The notes beneath the pieces are model-generated. The model saw nothing but the letters and a program-made list of their open reading frames with translations. It made no database searches and was not told the DNA's origin. The position numbers were made by a program, and so were the translations under genes. Of a stretch of 64,000 bases of DNA, positions 29,406-40,194 are shown in pieces. Origin of the DNA: Acholoe squamosa (taxonomy: Eukaryota; Annelida; Polychaeta; Phyllodocida; Polynoidae); NCBI GenBank assembly GCA_949317995.1, contig OX439044.1:54082166-54146165 (forward strand), written 5' to 3'. Within the stretch, counting starts at the first letter, position 1. Every line of letters begins with the position of its first letter.

Positions 29406-31859
29406 TCTTAGCAAAAGCCAGCAGAGAGAACACTTTCAGTCAGGTAGGTTTATAAGAGCAAGCAGTCCATAAGAAAAAGACAAAATACTTCTTGCGCTGG
29501 TGGGGACCCGTACTGGCTCCATTTAAAAAAACAACAGAATTTTACCCTTGTTACCCTTGCCAACATATTATGCTGATGGCGACCCAAAACACCCCCTATC
29601 ATAGCACAACAGTCGGTATGGACTCTATACAGGATGGTTATTTCATTGAAAATAGAAAATTCTTTTTATTTTGAATCTGTTTTCAAAACAATCAAGGTTA
29701 TCATTCCATTTAGTTTCGATCCCAATCTTTCTTCTTTTTCTTTTTAAAAGAAAGAGAAAGATCATGGCTAATGGCCAGGCTTTGAATGAGGTAACCTATG
29801 ATTAGTTCTGCTCTCAATGCCCCGGAGCTCATCCTTTCTGAACTGGAACGGCAAGGAAACCTCTCAGATATCTGGGGAGGGAAACCTGAGGACGCCTAAT
29901 TAACAAGCACAATGTGCTGCATCCACACAAATAGGAGACAATTGTAAAGGGGGCATAAGGATCCCTTTCAGGTGAAGATATTATGATAAAGATAAATGTC
30001 ATGACCTTTCTCTTACTAATTAGGGTGGGTGATAAGTCCACCTGTCTTAATGGATAATATCTAACATTGACACATGATATGAGGAGATCAATTTTGAATT
30101 GGGTAGTGATTACTTTAAGATGATTGATCATCACATATCATTAATGAACATCAAGTGTGAGACATATGCATCCAAGGGATCTGAACCTTCCTACTGTAGT
30201 TCAAACTGTTCTCCCCAGGATCAATATATCATCAATGCCAACGACACTTACAGAAAAGCTATAGATTCAGCTAGCCTACCTAATTTTATATACTTGTGAT
30301 CCAAGTCGAATCCCTCAGCTACCAGTGATTTTAATTTGAGCGGTAAATGCAATTGCCACTTTAACTGAATGCATCGTAAGAATTGTGTGGTGTAGCTGAA
30401 ATCTAGCACAATCCAGATTTGTAATCCCTGTCGAAAATCCTCAGGTCAAATATATGCAATCAGCTGTCTTCTTTTGGTAAGGAGGTACTGACCCCTACTG
30501 CATACATATGTCATGAATACACCACATCTTCTAACAAATCTATAGTCCCATGGCTCTACCAATGTCTCATGGACATAAATATGTGTGCAAATATCATTTC
30601 AAATATGCCCCTTGCCTGAAAATCCAGCAATACATATTGCTATGTATCAGTTCATATGTTGATAATGAGTGTTTGGTCTATGCTTTGATAGGGGTTCACT
30701 AGTGGTGGCCTATAATGATAAGCTATTTACACCTTAATCATACCAGGAAAAAACGGTCCAGGTCCTAGATGAATGCAAGTGTTAGCAATTTTTTCACTAT
30801 CCAAATAGGCATTTTGAATAATTGAATCAATTTCAAATTTAAGCTATTATAAAGATTTAGACCCCTCCTGTAGTACTGGTATAATATTATGTCCCATAAA
30901 TCCATTTGGGACAGTCTAGGGCATATAAAATGTTGAAACCTTTAGCACTGTGGTACATATGGAGGTGACAATCGAGTCCACATGTAGACTACCTACTCAT
31001 TGGTCATTAAGGATATTCTAGGCTATTGCGGTATGTAGAGGTCGGGTTCTGTTTGATCAAAATAGAGGTTGTCATTTTTTCCTCTGATGGTATCATGTAG
31101 ATGTGAGGAGGCAAACAGGAAGGGTACCACCTGGGCTATCCTTTGTGCCTGTTTGCTAACAGTTTTGATCAATAAATTATTAAGGTACTCCCGCAGTGTA
31201 AAATGTCACAACGTTTTTGTGCATACATGGTATTGCCATTCCTAAACCAGGGGGTTGGTTCATAAGATTAAAAGAAACTTCTTCATTGAAACGAGCAGGA
31301 TGACAAGAACGTTTCAGACTCAAGATAAAACTCTCATTTTGAGGAGGGACCCCCCCCCCCCTCACCTGAAAGAAGAAAAGAAGGAAAATAAGATGAACCA
31401 CAAAAGGAAAGGAAACCAATACTTGTCTGTGGAAATCATATATATCTTTGGACACTTTTAATGCAGATTGCATGTAGTTGTTGTAATTACAGTAGGATTG
31501 AATAAAACAATGCTGCTACTGGAGGAAGAAAAAAATGTAATAAAGCAGCATCAAACAGCATAAACCTGAGAGAAGATCCTCGTCCAGCATTGCTTAGAGG
31601 AAATCTATGACAGATCGCTGAAATTTGTGCAGAATAACACAAAATGTATAACTGACAATCTGTTAATTCTAGACAAGGCCAATAGAACATTGTGGCATAA
31701 CATCTGAATAACTGAATTGAGGAACAACTTTTTTTCAGACTGTGTCTAAATGTGTATGACATCATTAAATTCACAATACATAATGTAGCATCATAAGCTG
31801 TTCTATTCACCACCCCACTCCTTTCTGAATACAGTAAGGTATAATGAGCCTTCATCACA
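29406..31859. other. Non-coding DNA; no gene seen
   Basis: No frame with recognisable protein features. Contains a C run near 31350 and A/T-rich segments. Confidence 0.45.
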
Positions 31860-34500
31860 ATCTGATAGTTGGCAGTCTCACACTCAGCCTATTACGCTTA
31901 TGAATTAGTTATGAGGCTGACCTTTAGGGATATTGAGACTAACTCTATTTACTTACAAGAAGCACCTTTGATTGGCTACACTGTTACCGGTATATCTATT
32001 TAAAGAATAGGGCGATAGTATGTCAACTTGGTAAGTACGTGTTTAAATCCTAAACAGAGGGTTGAATAAACACGTACTAGGCTTTAAAGTTGAGACCTGA
32101 ATCCTTTTTAGATCTGTAATTAGTAATTTTTTGAACCCCAATACCTTTGGTATAGTGTACAGGGGGCATGGGCATTGAGCTGAGCACGAGGCTTAATATA
32201 ACAACTGCTTGACCAAAATTGAAGTTCAACCTGTCTCTCAGGCCAAGGGTCTTTCTTACATAACCTGTTTTTGCCAACATGATTTGATAAACATAGCAAA
32301 ACCCTGCACGGTTATCAGAGGTAGGTTGTTTTAATCTGACATTTCCAAGCAAATCATTTCACAGCCCAGCTGCAGGCGATAAACGTTTTTGCTGACACAA
32401 TTCTAAGATTGAGAAAGAGACAACAACAGCTCCCTTTGCAGTTTTGCCTACTTACAGTCTCCATCATAATGCACTGAATGACACTTCACATCATTGCTAA
32501 TCAGTAAAAGGACAATCAGCAGCCCCGTCATTTGAAACCATGAGAGAAATGTCAATACCAATCAATCAATGGTAATATTTCAGTTTGTGATGATTAATCT
32601 CACTCAGATACCTGGGACAATGTCATTGGACCTTTGTTATTCTGGCAGTGAAACTGGCATTCCAAGTGTTTAATAGAGATAGGACCCCAGGGGAATTCAC
32701 AGAAGCAAAGTGAACAAATATCGGAGCCAATGCATACATTGTATTAATTGTTTACACTAAGTTTTCTATGGATTGTTGAGCAATAAAACCCACCGTGGTG
32801 AGCTGATTGATGAGAACAACTTATCTTTTCTCATTATTGGGATTTTATTTTGAAGGAGCTTTTTTTTGTAATGATCATCTGAAACTATAATAGAAATATC
32901 GATACCAATCATTGAGACCATTCAAGTTTATGATGACTAATTTCTCTTAAATACTTTGGTCTATGACACTAAATTATTGATAGTTTTTTTTCTTTTCCTT
33001 ATTTACCACTGTTTACTCTGGCATTGGTCAACACTGACATTGCAGAAACCCAATTGCGATAGGACCTACTTAAGGGGAATCCATACTATTGAGACAAGCA
33101 AATGTGAGATTCAATTTGTGCATTGTTGCTTTATGCTAGGTTTATTTGGCATCATTCAGTAATACAATAAATAAACGGAAATGACCTTTCTCTTGTGATA
33201 TAGGAAGCATTATTCTATTAGATTCTTTTTTGTAATGGTCACTGCCATGAACTGGTTACAACTGTATTTACAATCAAAATTGGAAAGTGACACATTGGCC
33301 AATTATCAGGGGATAATTGATGTTGATTAAAAAGAAAAAGAGACAAGCAATAAGCAATAAAAGTATCAAATGCATAACTATGGGGAGACCATCTTCTCTT
33401 CACGGCTCATATGCCAAGCCTTTGATAGAAAGTATGACGGGAAGAACTGTACATTCGTCCCATCAAGCATACATAATCAGTGGATAATGACATTGACTGA
33501 GTATGCTTCTTCTCATCATTAGGTAGGCTATGTCTAATTAATTAATGCCTAAGATGCCAGCTGCCTGGTCTTACAGCCCTAGGTGGGAGATAAAAAAAGC
33601 AATAAGGAGAAACAAATGCCTATCTAAAACCATGGTCTTGACTGAGGACGTGATTAAAATGATTAATTACTCTCTGAATGCATTTCTATAATACAATAGT
33701 CATGGTTGAATATAAGAAAAATGCACTTGGGCTGAGACCATGCTCTTGAATTGTTATTTCTGATACCCCTACTCATGTACACCATAAGAGACAATATCAA
33801 TTTTAAGATCTTTATTATTCTGAGTACCTAGTGATATATCTGAGTGATAAGGGCCAAGATGTTTCCTGGCAACCAGAGAGTGTCATATGTGTCAATTTTC
33901 CATGAATATGTCTTTTAATGTCCAAATATGGTCATCTGGTTTCATGAAAGTAATGCAGATCTGGTTCTGAAAGGGTGAAATACTTCTTTATGTAGTTGAG
34001 TCAAAAGCAGTATATAACTATACTAAAGATGTTATGAACTAGGTATAAAAAGGCAAGCTTTATACAATTCTTTAGCAAACATGAAACATGAAACATTCAA
34101 TGGGAATACCTGTGATATACATTGTTATACCGCTGAAAGTCTTTTACAGTAGATTGCTTCTATTTTTGGAAATCAGTGGTAGTTACTGTCAGTGCAAATC
34201 CAATGGTCTGACGTGGGGTTTACTGTACCTACTAGAGTGGTCTTTATAGCCCATTTACAATTGGGGCTGAGAGTGTAGCTATAAGTATAAGGAATAAATT
34301 GGTCTCCAAAAAATAATTTATCAATGTGGGTTTGAAGAATCCACAGTGTGCTGGTAGTGTGAACCTACTAGGGTTACCAATTAAAAGCAGAGATTCTGAA
34401 TTTTCATAGACCCCATTTGAATAAGTCAATATTCCATCAGTTTGGGGAGGCTAGCACTGCAATTTGTCGATGCCAGCTGATATGTCAAGCAGCTACGCCT
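31860..34500. repeat. Ancient segmental duplication, copy 1
   Basis: Collinear, diverged similarity with 40195-43690. Anchors include CACACTCAGCCTATTA (31881/40212), AAGCAAATSATTTCACAGCC (32347/41328), AGAGAAATRTCAATACC (32546/41527), TGCTTTATGCTAGGTT-like (33125/41969), TTTTGTAATGGT (33228/42073), and ACCCCATTTGAATA with TCAATATTCCAT (34409/43577). No shared ORF. Confidence 0.7.
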
Positions 34501-34787
34501 CTAGACTGGCTGAAAGCAGCCCTGATCTCTATTTTATAATGGACACTCAACTTCCAAATAAGATGCAAACGCTCCTTTTCCATCCATGCTTGGGCCATGT
34601 GATTGGTCTATTTTGATTGATTTTATTGGCTCGAAGATATCTCAATTCATGGTAAAACGTACAATGAGCTTTTCAATAAGGGCTACCCTAAATTGACCCC
34701 AATATTATAATCATACCAGTAAATTTATACTGCCAGAGGAGACCCCATTATCCTTATAATAGATGCCACACTATGAATGTAATATCA

Positions 34788-34862
34788 AATGAATAGACTT
34801 GCACTCGTTGGCTTCAGGGGGTGATAGAACCCATGAAGCCAACAAGTGCAAGTCTATTCATT
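34788..34862. repeat. 29-bp-arm hairpin
   Basis: Left arm 34788-34816 and right arm 34834-34862 are reverse complements with one mismatch, around a 17-nt loop. A transcript would form a long, stable stem. The arm includes GACTTGCACT...GGCTTCA. Similarity of the outer flanks is weak, so it could be a small palindromic element or a hairpin RNA precursor. Confidence 0.8.
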
Positions 34863-35912
34863 ACATATTGCATATATAACATGGTTTCCACCTTTAATTC
34901 TAAGTATTTACCCTTAAAATGGAAAGAATTCATTGTTTTCTTTTGCGAGTCGACAAGATGGCCCTCTGCCATCTTGGTTTCATGTTAACGTATGGTTAAG
35001 CAGGCAACCTCCTGCAACTCCCATTCTCGTAGGTCTACTAGTGCGAATACATTGAGACAGAGCTGTGCCAGTCTATGGCCTAATCCATTCTGTACACACC
35101 AGGCGGTGGCACCTGTAGTGTTGACAGTCACCTGCTTCGAATCTGTATAATTTTTTTATGTTAAATTCAGCCATAATATCAAGTAATCTACCCAACAGGG
35201 AGTTAGAATAACATGTAGAGGATATACTGCTGAAATTATTTCGTCAGATTTGGTCTATAAGCTTAAAAAAATGGAGGATTTACTTTCGTGTCAACTTGTT
35301 GTCAAGGTATGTCTGGTCAGCTGTCAATTTTGGGTTCCTTATCCCGAAATATCAGAACTCATGTTATCCATTTTAGGAACTGAAATCAGTGCCTAAACTC
35401 GATAACCATGTTATATAACGTGGTACATCATAGAATATTCCTACAAGAAGAGGAAACTGTGATCCGAGCTGGAGAATTCAAGTAAATAGACTTAATCTAT
35501 CAACATTTAACCTCTCGGGAAATTAAGACCCCCTCCTACATTTTGAAAAAGGACCCATGTATTCTACATACAACCTGTAAAATTGATAAGTGGGACAGAG
35601 CCCCCTAGTGGGAATGGGGGCAAATGAAGTGGAGAATATTCACTGCTAAAAGAGGATGAGACAAAGTAATGATTTAGGACATCACAAAAGAAAGGCATAC
35701 CTCGAATTCTCCATGATATTGTATAAAGGGTGAACTCTTTCACATAAATTTAGCCTAAATTCCATTTTTGTTTTCTTTGGCAGGATCGTAGCGTTTGCCA
35801 ACTGTTGCATTCAGTGAGTTTCCATTGTGCCATACACAGTGCTATGGTTAGAATTACCCTTTAAACTATGAAAGATATATTTGCATTGTTCCATTAAGGA
35901 CTTCCTTTACAT
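34863..35912. other. Non-coding DNA; no gene seen
   Basis: Short inverted scraps such as CAAGATGG/CCATCTTG near 34950-34977. No coding evidence. Confidence 0.45.
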
Positions 35913-35914
35913 TA

Positions 35915-37378
35915 CCCAGCAAATTGTCGTGACTCCTCGTCAACCTGTGTGAAGTGGCTCACACATGTCGCTAGATGGAACACGACATCGCTATAGCACA
36001 AGATCACCAGGAATAGCAATGGTGGTGATCACATGGCCTCACCTCAGATGGCGAGGATGGTGATCACTCAGACTCACCAGTGATGGCGACGCAGGTGATC
36101 ACTCACCTCGCTAGATGAAACACGCACCTCGTCATAGCACATGTTCACCAGGGATGGCGAGGATCGTGATCACTCATCCTCACCAGAGATGGCGACATGA
36201 GTGATCACTCACTTCGCTAGATGAGACGCACACCACGTCATAATGCACGTTCAGCACGGATGGCAAGGATTGTGATCACTCACCTGGCTAGATGAAACGC
36301 ACACCATGCCATAGCGCATGTTCACCATGGTTGGCGAGGATCGTGATGACGCACACTCACCAGGGATGGCAAGGCGGTTGATCACTCACCTCGCTAGATT
36401 AAAAGCGCACCACATCATAGCACAGGTTCACCATGGATGGCGAGAGTGGTGATCACTCAGACTCACCAGTTATGGCGACGCTGGTGATCACTCACCTTGT
36501 TAGATGAAAAGCTCATGATCATCGACATTGGTAATCATGCAGCCTCACATCTGCCAGATCAAAGTATGTTTTGCCAGAGAAGGTATTGCCATATGTATCT
36601 TCCCTCTAACCACAGACAAGGTGTTCATGTTGATATTTCCCTATGTATTTTTCCTGTAACCAGAGAAAAGGTGTTTATGGATAGTTGCTTTCATTTTAGA
36701 GATACCTCTATCTAAATTCAATTGATATTCTCTCTATATAATCTTGTTTGATTCAACTCTGAAGTATTACATGGAAATCAGTGTGAAACAAAGCACATTT
36801 GATATGTTTGGGACTTATACTTCATACCCACACTTCCTAGATAGGCTACATGTTGAACAGTGGTGCTGTCTCAACAACTTTGGCAATGGTGGTGATAAGT
36901 TGCCACTGTGAGTGAGAGTGAGTGACAGATGATGCAATCCTCAGAGAGCATTGACTTGGAGTGACACAAATTCACATATTGAGTGAGACCAATGTTGGCA
37001 ATGGTGGTGATAAGTCGCCATTTTGAGAGAAGATTAACTAGGAGTGATACACACTCATGCAGTGAGTGAGAGCCATGTGGCAATGCAGGTGAAAAGTTGC
37101 CATTCTGACTGAGAGTTGACAGGCAGTGGCACATACTCACGCAGTGAGTTAGATCCATGTTGGCGATGGTGGTGATAAGTCACCATGCTTTGTGAGGGAT
37201 GACAAGGGGTGGCACATACTCACGCAGTGAGTGAGATCATGTTGGCGACTGTTGTTATAAATCACCATGCCATGTGAGACTGACACACAGTGGCGAAAGA
37301 TGACGCAGTGGGTTATCACTCAGAAAGGAGTCACCATTGATGACCAATCATGGCGACAGATAACGACAATTTGCTGGG
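35915..37378. mobile_element. TA-flanked TIR element filled with minisatellite
   Basis: Terminal inverted repeats CCCAGCAAATTGTCGT (35915-35930) and its complement ending at 37378 are flanked by TA. The left third (about 35960-36510) is a minisatellite of about 105-bp units, each with two GTGATCACTCA palindromes and ATGGCGA boxes. The right part (about 36880-37330) has a related array with GTGATAAGTCACC and CACGCAGTGAGTGAG. A short unique centre lies between. No transposase is present, so it is non-autonomous. Confidence 0.8.
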
Positions 37379-37479
37379 TAGATAACCTTTAGAAGAAAGG
37401 AGCACCATCACCAGAGGCCTTCCCACTTTCAGAAATACATTCTTTAATAGCTGGCCTGATTCAGCGAGAACCAATATAA

Positions 37480-37800
37480 CCACACTTCATTAAGCAACAG
37501 GGGCATAGACTTTGTACTCTGCTCCCAGTACGTGTCCCTTTGAACTAAGCAGGATTGATTTTAATTTTTAATAGCTGTGCCTGATCCATCAGCCTAAGCT
37601 TTAATATTATACATACTTGATTTTGTTGCGCTAGTATCATGGCTCAAAGAGAAGCTTCAGCAGAAGACTAAGAGGCTGTGGTTCTCTAATCTTCCTGATT
37701 GGATTGAAAAAGAAATGACGGCTGAAGGATTAAGCATTATATGCTCCCATGCAGTGAACATTCATAAGTGTAATATTACAGATAAACAGGAAGAGTGAGA
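37480..37800. repeat. Dispersed repeat, copy B
   Basis: Counterpart of 26541-26870, in the same orientation. It ends beside a Polinton protease fragment. Confidence 0.65.
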
Positions 37801-37839
37801 CAGGCAGATGGAGGCAGATTCTTTTTTTTCAATATTGAA

Positions 37840-37922
37840 AAGGTTCGGTTCTAAAACGCAATAAATCCATTCCAGATTTTCAGCACATACCCACATTTGT
37901 AGTGCTCTCAGGACTGAAGTAA
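37840..37922 (-). pseudogene. Fragment of the Polinton protease 5' region
   Basis: About 83 bp match the opposite strand of 4207-4285: the GCACTACARA..GGGTATGTGCTGAAAATCTGGAATGGATTTATTGCG region, with a few changes. Only the sequence upstream of and across the protease start is present. It is a second, very short Polinton remnant. Confidence 0.7.
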
Positions 37923-38051
37923 ACTTTTCAAGAAATGTTCTCTGACAATATCTGATTCTTACTGACTGTCTCTCTGTTTCTGTCTGAGTTTGCCTGTCTG
38001 CCTGTCTCGCGTGCTCTCTTTCTAAATAGTGACAAAAGTTGTCACAAAAAT

Positions 38052-38054
<3 letters not shown>

Positions 38055-38109
<55 letters not shown>
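38055..38109. repeat. (AT)n microsatellite
   Basis: About 55 bp of uninterrupted AT dinucleotide. Confidence 0.98.
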
Positions 38110-38112
<3 letters not shown>

Positions 38113-39042
38113 AACTATAACCAGCACATTGACCCGCTGCTGCGTACACCACAACAAAGTAAAATAACTGATGAGTGAGATAATTTAACATCACAGGTCA
38201 AGTCATACTCATTTTATTTTTGAGGGAAGTACATTCACATGCACATGGACGTTTATTTTCAGCATTGGCTGCTAAAAATGTATATAGAAGAATGGAAAGA
38301 AAAGGTTGGCAATAATTGTATTGCAACATATAAGAAATTATTCCCAGATGTCTATACATATGGGTCAGGTCGCCAGAAAGCAGTAGATTTGGTGTTTTTG
38401 GGCCATTTTGTACTTTTATGGGTCTGGAGAAATAAGTTGTGAACCAATCTTGTCTTACATAGACTCATTTGATAGAGAACACTTAGGGCTATCAGAAAGA
38501 TGTAAATTTGTTGTCATTCATCAAAAACTCTAAGACTTATAGCCTGTCAAAGAGAAAAAACGACCAAATTTCTTCTTTTTATATTTTTTTTTGTATTTTT
38601 TACAAGTGTCCTGTATTGAATAAATACCATCTTGAGTATCCCAAAGTTATTTATTGTATTGTATATGATCATAGGTATCATTTCCATGAGGTTCAGACAT
38701 GTTACTGAGTGAGAATTTTTCATGATGTGTCTTTCAAAATGGAAATCTGTAATTTGTAACGTCCGGTACCTAAATCTAAATCAGTTATAAAACATGGAAA
38801 AAATGAAACTTCAAAAGCTTTGTTATTACCCATATGGAGGGCCCTATTGTCCCCTACTCTGGTGAAAAAATTGTGTATCTGTCAGCATTTGTCTCCATGT
38901 GAGAGTAGCTTATGTGAAATAATTCTGATAAAAGTACTGGACGTTACGTAACGTCCGGTACTTTAATCATCATGTAGGAGGCGGTCTACTGTGCATGCAT
39001 AACTCAAATGTTGTCCCATTTTGTAATTGAAGTAAATAATAG
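38110..39042. other. Non-coding DNA with an ACGTCCGGTAC motif
   Basis: AACGTCCGGTACYT recurs near 38757 and 38949, and a partial GGTACCGGACATTAC (inverted) appears near 39811. No gene is recognised. A 67-codon frame at 38239-38442 has no features I can name. Confidence 0.45.
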
Positions 39043-39708
39043 TGTAGTGGTCAGCGGAAAATGTCATGGAGAAACCGGGACTCGAACCTGGGACCCTCCA
39101 ACTTCGAAGCGGAAGCTCTACCCCTGAGCTACTTCCCCTGGCCTGACATTCTCTACCTTCCAACTACACCTGGATCGGTATGATACACACACTAGGGGGC
39201 AGTGATTACCTGGTACCGAGCTCTCTAGAGATCCCCCTCGCGAGGTGGGACCACTCGGTATCTCCACCAGGTACAGGGAATTACTGCCCCTACACTCCTC
39301 CCCATCAGCTTCAACCACCATCCACTAGCACCCGGCATTCCCCCTCAAACAAGTTACCTGGAAATTGAGGCTTTATCAAGCAGTGTTGGGGCACTCCTGA
39401 CTTCCCAGTGGATGTACCGGTACAATTACCGGATTGGTCGAAGCGTCATCTGTATCATATCGGCCCAGTTCCCGAGTCCTCAATCCATGATTGCGTTAAG
39501 ATACAGGGTTCCCGTACCTTCAATCCGTGAACCCGGGACCCTCCAACTTCGAAGCGGATGCTCTACCCCTGAGCTACTTCCCCTGGCCTGACATTTCCAC
39601 CTTCCATCCACACCTGGATCGGTATGATACACACTAGGGGGGCAGTGATTACCCGGAGACCCGCCCCTGGGGGTCTGCCACCGAGTACAGGGAATTACTG
39701 CCCCTACA
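39043..39708 (-). mobile_element. TRIM-like element 2 with tRNA-like units in its terminal repeats
   Basis: On the - strand: a 5'-position repeat (39708-39529, lacking its last ~65 bp), a roughly 230-bp interior, a purine tract GATGGGGAGGAG, then a complete 252-bp repeat (39294-39043) with TGTAGGGG and CCACTACA ends. Those are the same 8-base termini as the gypsy LTR. Each repeat holds an inverted GGGGCAGT..ATT stem and a tRNA-like unit. Flanks ATAG (39039-39042) and GTAG (39709-39712) may be a 4-bp target duplication with one change. The primer-binding site is lost with the truncated repeat end. There is no ORF. Confidence 0.7.
39067..39138 (-). repeat. tRNA-like unit (anticodon CGA) in TRIM 2
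   Basis: 72-nt type I tRNA fold: acceptor GGGGAAG/TTTCTCC, D arm GCTC-AGGGGTA-GAGC, anticodon loop TTCGAAG (CGA) and T loop TTCGAGT. A and B boxes are good; the T stem and anticodon stem each carry a mismatch. A cellular tRNA reading CGA would be Ser with a long variable arm, which this lacks, so it is not a normal tRNA gene. A 3'-truncated second copy ends at 39583. Confidence 0.7.
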
Positions 39709-39987
39709 GTAGATATATTGGTCTTGTTATTTTATGTGTTTGTTATGCATAATGGGACATTCTTATGTTACTGAGAGCAACTTCAATTACCTCCATATTT
39801 TATCATTTTGGTACCGGACATTACATGATACAAAACAAGCAATGAAAATGATACCAGATGTCCTAGATGGGTATTTTTTGTTTTTCTGAGCTGAGGAGAC
39901 AAATTTGTTAAGGTTACATAAAGTAATTAGAAAATTAATTTTTCAGGGCCTTCAAGGGCAAAACCTTACACTTTCTGACGACCTGAC

Positions 39988-39990
<3 letters not shown>

Positions 39991-40083
<93 letters not shown>
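39991..40083. repeat. (TA)n microsatellite
   Basis: About 93 bp of TA dinucleotide with a single TG interruption near 40031. Confidence 0.98.
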
Positions 40084-40086
<3 letters not shown>

Positions 40087-40194
40087 ACTCACATTCCATG
40101 GTATATAATGCAGCTTAAAGATAAGTTGTGAAGTGTACCTTAATCTTCATCCCCTTTCCCATTCTCAACATTATCTAGCAAGCCTTAATTACAA

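Noticed and set aside
35960-37330. CRISPR-like array
   Set aside because: Repeats are long, diverged and contiguous without unique spacers, inside an animal TIR element; it is a minisatellite.
37762-38157. 131-codon frame on the - strand
   Set aside because: Its centre is a long Ile-Tyr repeat encoded by the AT microsatellite; one end overlaps the Polinton protease fragment. Not a gene.
39905-40108. 67-codon frame
   Set aside because: Produced by the TA microsatellite; no non-repetitive protein content.
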